64,000 bases of DNA from positions 62,001 to 126,000 of the forward strand of contig JANMDN010000041.1 in NCBI GenBank assembly GCA_031376285.1, written 5' to 3'. Origin of the DNA: JANMDN01 sp031376285 (GTDB lineage Bacteria; Actinomycetota; Thermoleophilia; Miltoncostaeales; Miltoncostaeaceae). Every line of letters starts with the position of its first letter. Position 1 is the stretch's first letter. Made by a program: the position numbers and the translations under genes. The notes below the pieces were generated by a model that worked only from the letters and a program-made list of their open reading frames with translations, ran no database searches and was not told the DNA's origin. This document shows positions 1-8,499 of this stretch, one piece after another.

Positions 1-1
1 C

Positions 2-841
2 CCGCAGCAGATGCTCGAAGCGCACCTCGCCTCAGGTGCTTCGGTTACCGTCGCCGGCATTCGTGTACCGCTCGCAGAGGCCGACCAGTTCGGCATCATC
101 GAACTCGGCCCAGACGGCCGGACCATCGAGGACTTTCGGGAGAAACCCACCGACGCCGTCGGCCTCGCGGACGCCCCAGACCAAGTGCTCGCCTCGATGG
201 GGAACTACATCTTTTCGACACCAGCCCTCATCGAGGCCGTGACTCGCGACGAAGCGCACGAGACCTCTCGCCACGACGTCGGGGGCAACATCATCCCGAT
301 GCTCGTCGCTCGCGGCGAGGCCGCCGTGTGGGACTACTCCACGAGCACCGTTCCGGGCATTACCGAGCGGGAGCACGGCTACTGGCGGGACGTTGGGACG
401 CTTGATTCCTACTACGACGCGCAGATGGACCTCACGAGTGTCGACCCCGTGTTCAGCCTCTACAACGAGGACTGGCCGATCCTGACGCTGCCCGACGCCT
501 TGCCACCGGCGAAGTTCGTCCACGAATCACCCGGGCGGGTCGGCATGGCGCTCGACTCGCTCGTGTGCGCCGGGGTTGTGGTTTCCGGAGGCTCGGCCCG
601 CGGCTCGGTGCTGTCGCCGGGCGTGCGAATCCACTCGCGCGCCGACGTCTCGAACAGCGTCCTGATGCACGGCGTGGACGTCGGCCGCGACGCTGTCGTT
701 CGTCGCGCGATCATCGACAAGAACGTTCGCATCGCCCCGAAAGCCCAGATCGGTGTCGATCCGGAGGCTGACCGGGCGCGCTTCACGATCACCGACGCCG
801 GAATCGTGGTGGTCGGCAAGGGAGCCAATGTCGAGGCGTGA
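2..841 (+). CDS. glgC: Glucose-1-phosphate adenylyltransferase, C-terminal part (runs off the left edge)
   Basis: Makes ADP-glucose from glucose-1-phosphate and ATP, the committed step toward glycogen and related alpha-glucans. The reading frame is already open at base 2, so the N-terminal catalytic part with the nucleotide-binding motif lies outside the window; about 279 residues remain of a usual 400 or so. Visible family marks are VTVAGIRVP, a GNYIFSTPALIEA segment and YWRDVGTLDSYYDA (the sugar-phosphate region), followed by a C-terminal left-handed beta-helix with the hexapeptide-like stretch around SVLSPGVRIHSRADVSNSVL. The stop overlaps the next start, glgA, by 14 bp, which implies translational coupling. 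The family call is secure; allosteric properties cannot be read from this part. Confidence 0.93.
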   Translation, partial: PQQMLEAHLASGASVTVAGIRVPLAEADQFGIIELGPDGRTIEDFREKPTDAVGLADAPDQVLASMGNYIFSTPALIEAVTRDEAHETSRHDVGGNIIPMLVARGEAAVWDYSTSTVPGITEREHGYWRDVGTLDSYYDAQMDLTSVDPVFSLYNEDWPILTLPDALPPAKFVHESPGRVGMALDSLVCAGVVVSGGSARGSVLSPGVRIHSRADVSNSVLMHGVDVGRDAVVRRAIIDKNVRIAPKAQIGVDPEADRARFTITDAGIVVVGKGANVEA

Positions 842-2051
842 CCCGCTCGCGGTGGCGCTCCTCACACGCGAGTACCCGCCTGAGGTCTACGGCGGAGCCG
901 GGGTTCACGTCGAGTACCTTGCTCGCGAACTCCACAAACTCGCGAACGTCAGCGTTCACTGTTGGGGCGCCGAGCGCTCCGCCGACGCCCAACCTGGCGT
1001 CCACGCCCACCAGCCATGGACGGCACTCACCGGCGAGGCATTCGGCGCCGCACTCCAGGCGGTGTCCATCAACCTCACGATGGCCGCGGCAGTCAGCGGC
1101 GCGAACGTCGTTCACAGCCACACCTGGTACGCGAACTTCGGGGGGCACCTCGCCAAGCTGATCCACGGGGCCGCCCACGTGGCCACCGTCCACAGCCTCG
1201 AGCCGATGCGCCCGTGGAAGGCCGAACAGCTCGGCGGGGGCTACGCGCTCTCGAGCTTCTGCGAGCGGACCGGGCTCGAGGGGGCCGACGCGGTGATCGC
1301 CGTCTCAGGTGAGATGCGCCGCGACATTCTCAGCTGCTACCCGGGGATCGAGCCCGGCCGGGTGCGGGTGATCCACAACGGCATCGACGCCGACGAGTAC
1401 ACCCCCGACCGGGCAAGTGACGTCCTGGAGCGGTACCGCATCGACCCTGCGGCCCCGAGCGTCGTCTTCGTCGGTCGGATCACCCGGCAGAAGGGCCTCA
1501 CCTATCTCCTCGACGCGGCCCTTGCGATCGATCCCTCGGCTCAGCTCGTGCTCTGCGCCGGGGCGCCCGATACCCCCGAGATCGGCGCCGAGATCGCCGC
1601 GAAGGTCGAGGTCGTCCGCGCCACCCGAGGTAACGTCATCTGGCTCGACCAGATGCTCGCAAAGCGTGAGGTGATCCAGATCCTCAGTCACGCCACGGTG
1701 TTCGTGTGCCCGTCGATCTATGAGCCGCTCGGGATCGTGAACCTCGAAGCGATGGCGTGTGAGACCGCCGTCGTCGCAACCCGGACCGGAGGCATTCCCG
1801 AGGTGGTTGTCGACGGCGCCACGGGCCTCCTCATCCCATTCGAGCCGATTTCAGATGTGGAGCGTGAGCCGGTCGATCGAGATGCCTTCGCCCGCGACAT
1901 CGCGGAGCGTGTCAACGCGCTCCTGGCCGATCCCGCGCTCGCCCACACGTTCGGCGAGGCCGGCCGGCGCCGCGCGATCGAGGCATTCGGGTGGGACGGG
2001 ATCGCCGCTCAGGTGCTCGACCTCTACGGGTCGATCGCACGCACCGACTGA
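828..2051 (+). CDS. glgA: GT4-type glycogen synthase / maltose-1-phosphate synthase, 407 aa
   Basis: A GT4-fold glucosyltransferase using ADP-glucose. The short actinobacterial form (mycobacterial GlgM type, near 390 aa) makes maltose-1-phosphate or extends alpha-1,4-glucan; which one cannot be decided here. The N-terminus reads LTREYPPEVYGGAGVHV, the glycine-rich acceptor loop. VFVGRITRQKGLTYLLDA is the donor-domain start and IYEPLGIVNLEAMACETAVV is the EX7E nucleotide-sugar motif. ATG 828 was chosen because GGCAAGGGAG lies just upstream and homology begins at once; the frame is open further upstream but that part is antisense-like. It overlaps glgC and is followed after 2 bp by an RNA methyltransferase gene. 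Confidence 0.9.
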   Translation: MSRRDPLAVALLTREYPPEVYGGAGVHVEYLARELHKLANVSVHCWGAERSADAQPGVHAHQPWTALTGEAFGAALQAVSINLTMAAAVSGANVVHSHTWYANFGGHLAKLIHGAAHVATVHSLEPMRPWKAEQLGGGYALSSFCERTGLEGADAVIAVSGEMRRDILSCYPGIEPGRVRVIHNGIDADEYTPDRASDVLERYRIDPAAPSVVFVGRITRQKGLTYLLDAALAIDPSAQLVLCAGAPDTPEIGAEIAAKVEVVRATRGNVIWLDQMLAKREVIQILSHATVFVCPSIYEPLGIVNLEAMACETAVVATRTGGIPEVVVDGATGLLIPFEPISDVEREPVDRDAFARDIAERVNALLADPALAHTFGEAGRRRAIEAFGWDGIAAQVLDLYGSIARTD

Positions 2052-2053
2052 AC

Positions 2054-2926
2054 ATGCCTCGACCGCCAGGAGAGGATCACGCGGGGAGGGTCGAACCAGA
2101 GCTGATCGATGACCCGACCGACGCGCGGATCGCCGACTACGTCGGGCTGCGTGATTCCGACCTTCGCGTCAGCGTCGAAGCCGTCGGCCAGACGGAGGGA
2201 GCCCCGTACGGGCGGTTCATCGTGGAAGGCGCGCTCGCGGTCGAGCGGCTGGTCGACTCTCCCTATCCCATCCGCTCGGTGCTCATCTCCGATCGGCGCG
2301 GCGCGGCGGCCGCGGGGATACTGAGTCGTCTTGCCCTCGGGGTGCCCCGATACGTCGCGCCGCAGGAGGTGCTGAACGCCGTCGCGGGCTTCAACCTCCA
2401 TCGCGGCGTGGTCGCGTCGGCCGCCCGCCTTGCCATGCCGGGTCCCGACGCGGTGCTTGGTGATGCCAAGCGGGCCCTGGTCGTCGAGGGCGTCGTCGAC
2501 CATGAAAACCTCGGCAGCCTCTTTCGCAACGGCGCCGCGTTCGGCGTCGACGCGGTGGTCCTCGACGCAACCTGCGCCGACCCGTTCTACCGGCGCGCCG
2601 TGCGCGTCTCGATGGGGCATGTCTTGCGGATCCCGATCGCTCGATCTGAGGGCCTCAGCCAGACGATCGAGGCGATGCAGGGGTCCGGATGGACCGTCGT
2701 TGCCCTTACGCCCTCACCATCGGCGATCGCGCTTGGAGACCTCCCCGTGTCCCATCCGCATTGGCACACACGCGTCGCCGTTCTTGTGGGGTCGGAAGGT
2801 CCGGGACTCTCGCGCGCGGCGCTCGACGCGGCGAACTGGCACGCCCGAATCTCGATGAGCGAGGGGGTCGACTCGCTGAACGTCGCGACCGCCGCAGCGA
2901 TCGCGATGCACCACCTGCGCCCCTGA
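2054..2926 (+). CDS. TrmH/SpoU-family (SPOUT) 2'-O-ribose RNA methyltransferase, 290 aa
   Basis: S-adenosylmethionine-dependent ribose methylation of rRNA or tRNA is the family role; the exact target is unknown. The N-terminal half resembles the substrate-binding domain that precedes the knot. The SPOUT motifs are clear in the C-terminal half: motif 1 DHENLGSLFRNGAAFG with the catalytic-type asparagine and arginine, motif 2 VLVGSEGPGLS, and motif 3 SLNVATAAAIAMHHL. ATG 2054 is 2 bp after the glgA stop; the ribosome site is poor, so translation is probably coupled. The gene ends tail-to-tail with the GGDEF gene, with five bases between the two stop codons. Confidence 0.88.
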   Translation: MPRPPGEDHAGRVEPELIDDPTDARIADYVGLRDSDLRVSVEAVGQTEGAPYGRFIVEGALAVERLVDSPYPIRSVLISDRRGAAAAGILSRLALGVPRYVAPQEVLNAVAGFNLHRGVVASAARLAMPGPDAVLGDAKRALVVEGVVDHENLGSLFRNGAAFGVDAVVLDATCADPFYRRAVRVSMGHVLRIPIARSEGLSQTIEAMQGSGWTVVALTPSPSAIALGDLPVSHPHWHTRVAVLVGSEGPGLSRAALDAANWHARISMSEGVDSLNVATAAAIAMHHLRP

Positions 2927-2931
2927 CTGAC

Positions 2932-3613
2932 TCACCGGGTTTGGAGCCGAACACTGCCTCGCTTCGCTCGATAGAGCGAGTGATCGGCGCCCTGCAGCGC
3001 CTCGTCGAGGGAGATTGGCGTGGCCGTAACCAGCGCTCCGACCGAGGCCCGAAGCCCGGGGAGGGCCCCGTCGAGAGCGCAGGCCGATCGTAGGCGCGAC
3101 ACGAGGGCGTCCGCCTCGTCTGCCCCGACCGACAGCGCGACAAATCGCGAACTCGTCGCCCCCGAGCCGACCGAGAACCCCCCCTCCATCGAGCACTGCC
3201 GCGAGGTTGCTCGCGATGAGGCAGAGCGCGCGGTCGCCGGTTGCGTGTCCGTGGCGGTCGTTCACTCCCTTGAAGTCGTCGATGTCGGTCATGACAACGA
3301 CAAGGACCTCATCTGATCGTGTTGCGCACAACGCCTCGGCGTCGGCGACGAAGGCCCGGCGGTTGAGAACCCCGGTGAGTGGGTCCGTCCGCGACAGGTG
3401 ACGAAGTTCTGTTGACGCCTGGTCGAGCACGTCGAGAATGCGTCCGAGCAGCCCGGCAACAATCGGCGCCACGATGCTCGGGACGATCGTCGCAATGGCA
3501 AAACCGGTGCGTGCGGCCGAGCCATGAAGGCCGGTGACGTGCATCATCACGGCGGTGATCGCGATCGACATGGCGACGGATGCCAAGGTGACGGCGCCCA
3601 CAAACGACCTCAC
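2932..3613 (-). pseudogene. GGDEF diguanylate cyclase, frameshifted within the active-site motif
   Basis: GGDEF proteins make cyclic-di-GMP from two GTP. The frame from GTG 3613 has two hydrophobic segments (about residues 4-26 and 34-62), a short helix, then DPLTGVLNRRAF, DIDDFKGVNDRHGHATGD and RLGGDEF. Directly after GGDEF the frame fails and runs into arginine-rich nonsense, while the plus-one frame continues correctly (FVALSVGADEADALVSRLR ... GADHSLYRAKRG) to the stop at 2932. Dropping a single base near 3145 restores GGDEFAFVALSVG. Either the gene is broken or the base is a sequencing or assembly error. The start is uncertain. It lies 328 bp downstream of, and on the same strand as, an HD-GYP gene. 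Confidence 0.82.
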
Positions 3614-3941
3614 TCCACGCCGTTTGCTGACGCGCAGGAGATATCGCTCGAGTCGCGAGAGCGACAGGCGTAGAACTGGTGGACCGTTGCGGGACGCTGG
3701 CGGGCGTTCGACTTGGCGTGACGCGGGGTGCAGAAGGACGTCCCGGAAGCGGGGCTGGCGACGGCTGGAATCCCGCCGCGGATCGCGACGAGCGCGGGGG
3801 CGGTTCGTCCGGACGGGAGAACGATGCGCTGATTCCTACCATCCGGACTATACGGAGCGGCAGGACGGGCGATTCGGGCGAGGTCGGATTCGAGGCGAGG
3901 AGCCGCGCGGGCGGCGTGCTCGTCGCGACCCCTCGAGCGCG
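3614..3941. other. Gap between the HD-GYP and GGDEF genes
   Basis: No convincing gene was found in these 328 bp. Minus-strand frames are open but arginine- and proline-rich, typical of shadow frames in this base composition. The region may carry the promoter of the GGDEF gene or extend its N-terminus through a start I could not identify; no clear promoter or terminator is visible. Confidence 0.4.
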
Positions 3942-5384
3942 CTACACCCTCGCCGGAGTTCGGTCGCGCGTGCGTACCTCGAGGGCGTCTTGCTTGCGGA
4001 CGGACTCAATGAGTGCGGCGGCGACGCGCGGGTCGAACTGTGTGCCCGAATGGAGTTCGACCTCGAGAAGCGCGGCCTCGTGGGTCATCGCCGAGCGGTA
4101 GGAGCGATCCGTCGTCATCGCGCTGAAGGCGTCGCAGCAGCTGACGATGCGCGCCTCGATGGGGATGTCATCGCCCGAGAGTCCATCGGGATAGCCACGG
4201 CCGTCGTAGTGTTCATGCGACGCGCGGACGACCACGCCCACCGCGCCCAGCACGCCCCCGACGCGCTCGAGCATCCGCTGTCCGTCGATCGTGTGGCACT
4301 TGATGATCTCCCACTCAGCGTCGTTCAGCGGCCCGGCCTTCTCGATGATCGACTCCGGTACCGCGATCTTGCCGATGTCGTGCAGGAGCGCCCCGAACTC
4401 GACGTTGCGGCACTGAGTCGGATTAAGTTTGAGCGCGTCCGCGACGGCGACCGATAGCTCCACGACGTTGCGACTGTGACTGCCCGTGTACGCATGGTCG
4501 GCCTCGATGAAGTCGCCGAGCAGCATGGCCGTTCCTCGGTAAGCGTTCTGCAGTTCCAGCCCGCCCTCAATCCGCGCCCGCCGGTCTCTCGCAAAGATCG
4601 CGATGACCGCGAAGAGCGGCAGGATAAGCAGGATGACCAGGGGCTTCCCGTCAGCACATGCAAACGCCCCGAGGAGACCGGCGCTCGACAGCAGGACGTC
4701 GACCACGTTCGACCACCCGGTCGCCATCGAGCTGAATGTCGCCAGCCGCCCGCAGAGCCGGAGGCGAAGGGCCATTCCAACGGCATCGAACGCGATCTGC
4801 GCGCCGAGCGCAAGGACATAGATCCACCAGTCCGCGGCGTTTGGACTCGTCACGCCCGCGACGATGAACACCGCTGCCGGGGCAAGGGAGTACCACGGAT
4901 TTGCGAGAACGGAGATCACCCCGTCAGGGTGGCTCCGACCCCGCAGCAGGCCGGGCAGGAATGCGAGCAGCAGCGCCACCCCAGTAACGGCCGGAACGAG
5001 CGCTGTCGGTACGAGGAAGAGCATCGGCACGAAGGCCAGCTGGGTGGGATTGGTCCACCCGACCCCGATCGGGAATTCGACCTTGGATGCGACGGCGAAG
5101 CAGAACGTCACCGCCGCGAGCGCTGACCACGAGAGTGGTCGGTTCCAGTCCACAAGGGCTGCCATCGCGATGGCGAGTGTCAGGAAGAGCGCACCGACGA
5201 CGAGGTCGGAGCGGCGTTCGCGATGGGTCATCGCGTGGCCGTGTGAGCGGGAGTCGGCGACCGGTGAGTCGGCGAAAATGTCCGCCGACTCACCAAGACC
5301 GTCGCTCAGGGGGCCAACCTGATGGGCGAGGGACCGGATATTCACTACTGGTGCTATCGGATGAGACGTCGCGTCACTTGACAC
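3942..5384 (-). CDS. Membrane HD-GYP cyclic-di-GMP phosphodiesterase, 480 aa
   Basis: Predicted to hydrolyse cyclic-di-GMP at the membrane. Residues about 57-265 form six or seven hydrophobic helices, an integral-membrane sensory region of unknown ligand. The C-terminal domain has the metal-binding HD (ALLHDIGKIAVPES), the downstream histidine ligands near KCHTIDGQRML, and the diagnostic HEHYDGRGYPDGLSG with the GYP triplet. All expected metal ligands appear present. The GTG at 5384 is the longest start; an ATG about 50 codons later (MTHRERRSD), directly before the first helix, is a real alternative. The frameshifted GGDEF gene lies downstream on the same strand, so the pair probably formed one cyclic-di-GMP module. 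Confidence 0.88.
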   Translation of the reverse strand: MSSDATSHPIAPVVNIRSLAHQVGPLSDGLGESADIFADSPVADSRSHGHAMTHRERRSDLVVGALFLTLAIAMAALVDWNRPLSWSALAAVTFCFAVASKVEFPIGVGWTNPTQLAFVPMLFLVPTALVPAVTGVALLLAFLPGLLRGRSHPDGVISVLANPWYSLAPAAVFIVAGVTSPNAADWWIYVLALGAQIAFDAVGMALRLRLCGRLATFSSMATGWSNVVDVLLSSAGLLGAFACADGKPLVILLILPLFAVIAIFARDRRARIEGGLELQNAYRGTAMLLGDFIEADHAYTGSHSRNVVELSVAVADALKLNPTQCRNVEFGALLHDIGKIAVPESIIEKAGPLNDAEWEIIKCHTIDGQRMLERVGGVLGAVGVVVRASHEHYDGRGYPDGLSGDDIPIEARIVSCCDAFSAMTTDRSYRSAMTHEAALLEVELHSGTQFDPRVAAALIESVRKQDALEVRTRDRTPARV

Positions 5385-5661
5385 TCTTGGTTAGGTCAAC
5401 GACGACGAGCTGGTTGTGAAATTGTTATGGTCGGCGGACGCCCGTGGGCGCGCCGGACCGTCGCGGCGGAACGCCGGTCGCCTCAAACGCCCGATCGGCG
5501 GCGAGGTCGCGCGCTATCCTGGGTGTCCCCGTCGACAACCCCTCCCAAATCATTGGGACGACCGCGCGCAGGCGCGCCGGTCGCGTCGCGACACCTGGAG
5601 CCCCCTCACGATTTCCCGTGCTTTGACGGCGGGCGCGCCTCGACGCCGTCCGCCCGCGCTC
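5385..5661. other. Divergent upstream region of the HD-GYP and PAP2-MprF genes
   Basis: The plus-strand frame of the next gene is open here from GTG 5416, but the encoded stretch is arginine-rich, has no recognisable domain, and would leave only 31 bp for two divergent promoters. I treat it as untranslated, with TTG 5623 or ATG 5662 as the likely start. No clear promoter motif is visible. Confidence 0.4.
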
Positions 5662-7887
5662 ATGATCGCTCTCGTGCTTGCCGCAGCGCTGGGTGTCTTC
5701 GCGGTGATTGCCGCGATGCTTGCCCGCGGCCTCCCCGAGGACCTCACGATCCTCACCTGGCTTCACTCCCAATCGTCATCACCGATCGACTCGGCCCTTC
5801 GGTGGGCGACGTACGCCGGTGGCATGTTCGTGATCGTCCCGATTGGTGTCGGGGTATTCGCCGCACTGCGCCGTCGTCGACGCGCCGATGCGTGGTTTCT
5901 CGTTGCGGCGGTCGCCGGTAGCGAGATCCTCAACCTCGCGCTGAAGCTCGCCTTTCACCGCGAGCGACCCAGCGAAGCCTGGTCTGCCGCTGCCGCCGGG
6001 TACGCATTCCCGAGCGGCCACGCGATGTCATCGTTGGTCTTCTACGGGGCTCTGGCAGCGTTGGCCTGGCATTCCCGGTGGAGATGGACGGTATGCGCGG
6101 GCTCGGCGCTCCTCGTGGTTGTCGTCGGCACGTCTCGCCTCGCGCTCGGGGTGCACTACCCATCGGACGTGATCGCGGGCTGGTGCGCCGGGGCCGCCTG
6201 GCTATCGGCCCTGACGCTCAGCCGCGCGCCACACCGAGGCGACGTCCGCGCGTTGGCACGTGGCGGGGCGGCCGCGCTGCGCGTCGGAGTCACTCGCCAA
6301 CGCCGAAGGCTTGCAAGGACCCGCCCCGAGAACACCATCGCCGTCCTCGCCGGCCTCGTCGGGCTGTTGGGCATTGTCTCGGCGCTGACCCCGGGTATCG
6401 CGTCTCGCGTCGAAACGCTGCAGACCCTGTTGCCGACGATCGCGTCGACGGCCGCGCGGTTCGTCGTGCTCGCGGTTGGAATCGCCCTCGTCTGGCTCGC
6501 GAGGGCTCTCGCCGAGCGGCGACGTCGCGCCTGGCAGCTCGCCGTGATGCTCGCCGCCACGTCGGTCGGTGCCCACGTCATCCGAGGGTTGGACGTCGAA
6601 GAAGCGACCGTTGGCGCCCTGCTGGTCGTTCTGCTCGTCCGGTACCGCCCACGCTTCACCGTGCCGGGCCCGCGAGACATCACCGCGCCGTTTGTCGGCA
6701 GCGTCGCCGGACTCGTCGCCGCGGCGGCGTTCCTCGAGTGGTCCGAACACCTCGAAACACCCCCTCCGGGCGTCGTGACCCGGCTCGCGCAGATGATCGC
6801 AATCCTGCTCGCTGCCCGAGCGTTCGCCCTCTGGCTGCGGCCGCTCGGCGAGCGCGTACTCCAGGGTGCAGAAGAGCGACGCGCGGCCCATCGCATTGTC
6901 GAATCTGACGGGCACGACAGCCTCTCCTACTTCGCGCTTCGCCAAGACAAGCACTACCACTTCTCCGAGAGCGGTCGCTCCTTCCTGGCCTACCGCACCG
7001 TCGGCTCCGTGGCGCTCGTGAGCGGCGACCCGATCGGAGATCCCGGGGAGGTCCTCGACCTCCTCGCGGATTTTCAGCGCATGGCGCGAGCCCGAGGCTG
7101 GCGTGTCGCGGTTCTCGGGGCTGGCGTCCAACATCTCCCCGAATACCGGCAGCTCGGTCTTCGCTCGATCCGCCTGGGGGAGGAGGCGATCATTTGTCCG
7201 AACGATTTCTCCCTCGAGGGACGTCCGATTCGGAAGGTCCGACAGTCGGTCACTCGACTCCGACGCGAAGGGTTCGCCATTCGGTTTGCTCGGGCGAGCG
7301 AGCTCACGGGTGACGAGCGGGCACAGGTTGAGGCGATCTCGCGTGAATGGCTCGGACGCTGGCCTGAGCGGGGCTTCACGATGGCGATGGACGACCTGTT
7401 CAGTCATTCGCAGACCCACCTCGCTCTCGCGACCGACCAGGATGGACGCATCGGCGGCTTTCTCCACCTGGTCCCATCTCCTGCGAGCGGGGCCATCTCG
7501 CTCAGCGCGATGCGACGGCGACACGATGTACCGAACGGCCTCATGGAGTTCCTTATCGTCGAGACGATCAACTGGGCGCGCGAGCGGGGCGCTCCCGAGG
7601 TATCGCTGAACTTCTGCGTGCTCACCCACGCGCTCGGTCGGCAGAAGGGCGTACTGCGTACCGCGCTGCGCTTCGGTTTGAGGCGCCTCGACGGCGTCTT
7701 TCAATTGGAACGGTTGTTGCGCTTCAACCGCAAGTTCTTCCCGCAGTGGCGTGCCCGCTACGTCCTTGTCGAACGGCTGAGCGATGTGCCAATCGTGGGC
7801 ATCGCGTTTCTTCGTGTCGAGCAGCTCCTCACCATTCCGTCCGCGCGGGCTGCCATGCGACGCAAGACCTCAGCACGCACGATCTGA
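5662..7887 (+). CDS. Fusion of a PAP2 lipid phosphatase with an MprF-like aminoacyl-phosphatidylglycerol synthase, about 741 aa
   Basis: Two membrane-lipid enzymes lie in one chain. Residues about 1-190 are a PAP2 phosphatase with all three catalytic motifs: K-X6-RP (K95 to P103), PSGH (117-120) and SR-X5-H-X3-D (158-169). Residues about 225-400 carry five or six hydrophobic helices like the last membrane helices of MprF/LysX. Residues about 405-735 are the DUF2156 aminoacyl-phospholipid synthase domain (SYFALRQDKHYHFSESGRSF, LSLNFCVLTHALGR-like end). MprF transfers lysine or alanine from tRNA to phosphatidylglycerol, lowering surface charge. The first flippase half of full MprF is missing and replaced by PAP2. 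The start is uncertain (GTG 5416 and TTG 5623 are alternatives). Confidence 0.85.
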   Translation: MIALVLAAALGVFAVIAAMLARGLPEDLTILTWLHSQSSSPIDSALRWATYAGGMFVIVPIGVGVFAALRRRRRADAWFLVAAVAGSEILNLALKLAFHRERPSEAWSAAAAGYAFPSGHAMSSLVFYGALAALAWHSRWRWTVCAGSALLVVVVGTSRLALGVHYPSDVIAGWCAGAAWLSALTLSRAPHRGDVRALARGGAAALRVGVTRQRRRLARTRPENTIAVLAGLVGLLGIVSALTPGIASRVETLQTLLPTIASTAARFVVLAVGIALVWLARALAERRRRAWQLAVMLAATSVGAHVIRGLDVEEATVGALLVVLLVRYRPRFTVPGPRDITAPFVGSVAGLVAAAAFLEWSEHLETPPPGVVTRLAQMIAILLAARAFALWLRPLGERVLQGAEERRAAHRIVESDGHDSLSYFALRQDKHYHFSESGRSFLAYRTVGSVALVSGDPIGDPGEVLDLLADFQRMARARGWRVAVLGAGVQHLPEYRQLGLRSIRLGEEAIICPNDFSLEGRPIRKVRQSVTRLRREGFAIRFARASELTGDERAQVEAISREWLGRWPERGFTMAMDDLFSHSQTHLALATDQDGRIGGFLHLVPSPASGAISLSAMRRRHDVPNGLMEFLIVETINWARERGAPEVSLNFCVLTHALGRQKGVLRTALRFGLRRLDGVFQLERLLRFNRKFFPQWRARYVLVERLSDVPIVGIAFLRVEQLLTIPSARAAMRRKTSARTI

Positions 7888-7972
7888 GCCTCGTTTCGAT
7901 CGTCGCCGAACGTGGCGTCCGGTCGGTATGCGAACATCTGTTCGTTACCGCGATGCGATGGGGGTACTCAGA

Positions 7973-8197
7973 ATGAACACGCACATCAGTCAGATCCAGG
8001 TTGAGCGAGTCGTCGGACTCGTCCTCGGATGGCACTGCGTCACGGCCGCGCGGATTGACAGTTCGGACGGTCCGGCGTGGCGCGTTCGAGCGCGAGATCT
8101 CGACGGCCAAGCGGTGCGCGCGATCTTCGATGACGTCGAGATCCGCCGCGCGCTGCGGTCGCTCACACAACCGGTCGCGCTGCTCCAAGCGGCATGA
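7973..8197 (+). CDS. Small hypothetical protein, 74 aa
   Basis: I do not recognise this family. The frame has ordinary high-GC third-position usage and ends in an orderly product: MNTHISQIQVERVVGLVLGW at the start, a tryptophan-containing middle (DGPAWRVRARDLDGQAV) and a helical end (FDDVEIRRALRSLTQPVALL). It looks soluble and slightly acidic in the middle. ATG 7973 has only a weak purine run upstream; ATG 7956 or 7928 are possible longer starts. It stands alone between the PAP2-MprF gene and pgi, so context says nothing of its role. Confidence 0.5.
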   Translation: MNTHISQIQVERVVGLVLGWHCVTAARIDSSDGPAWRVRARDLDGQAVRAIFDDVEIRRALRSLTQPVALLQAA

Positions 8198-8499
8198 CCC
8201 CCAAGGCCAGCGGACCCGCGGTGCTCCAAATCGAGCCACGCGGACCGTTCAGCCTCGGCGAGGCCGCGCGCGTCTCTGGGGGATGGAGTCAGTCCGGAAG
8301 GGAGGTCGACGAGGCGCGCTCGCGTCCACATGGTGGCGAACGTTTCCGAGAGGTGAAGCTGCGGGCGACCTGAGCAAGCATGCTCGTTCGGGCACGGAGG
8401 ACCTCTCGTAGACCCGCCGGGGTCAGGGCGGCCGCAGACGTGGACCGCCGGTACGATCCGGCTGGGCGACCATCGAGTAAAGCAACCGGAAGGGATGTC
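8198..8499. other. Upstream region of pgi, no gene seen
   Basis: This 302-bp stretch holds only short shadow frames. The one supported signal is the ribosome-binding site GGAAGGGA at 8488-8495, six or so bases before the pgi GTG. I see no convincing terminator after the small upstream gene and no clear promoter hexamers. Confidence 0.4.

Noticed and set aside
6202..7704. 500-codon minus-strand frame opposite the PAP2-MprF gene
   Set aside because: Charged, low-complexity product with no membrane or fold signature; the plus strand is supported throughout.
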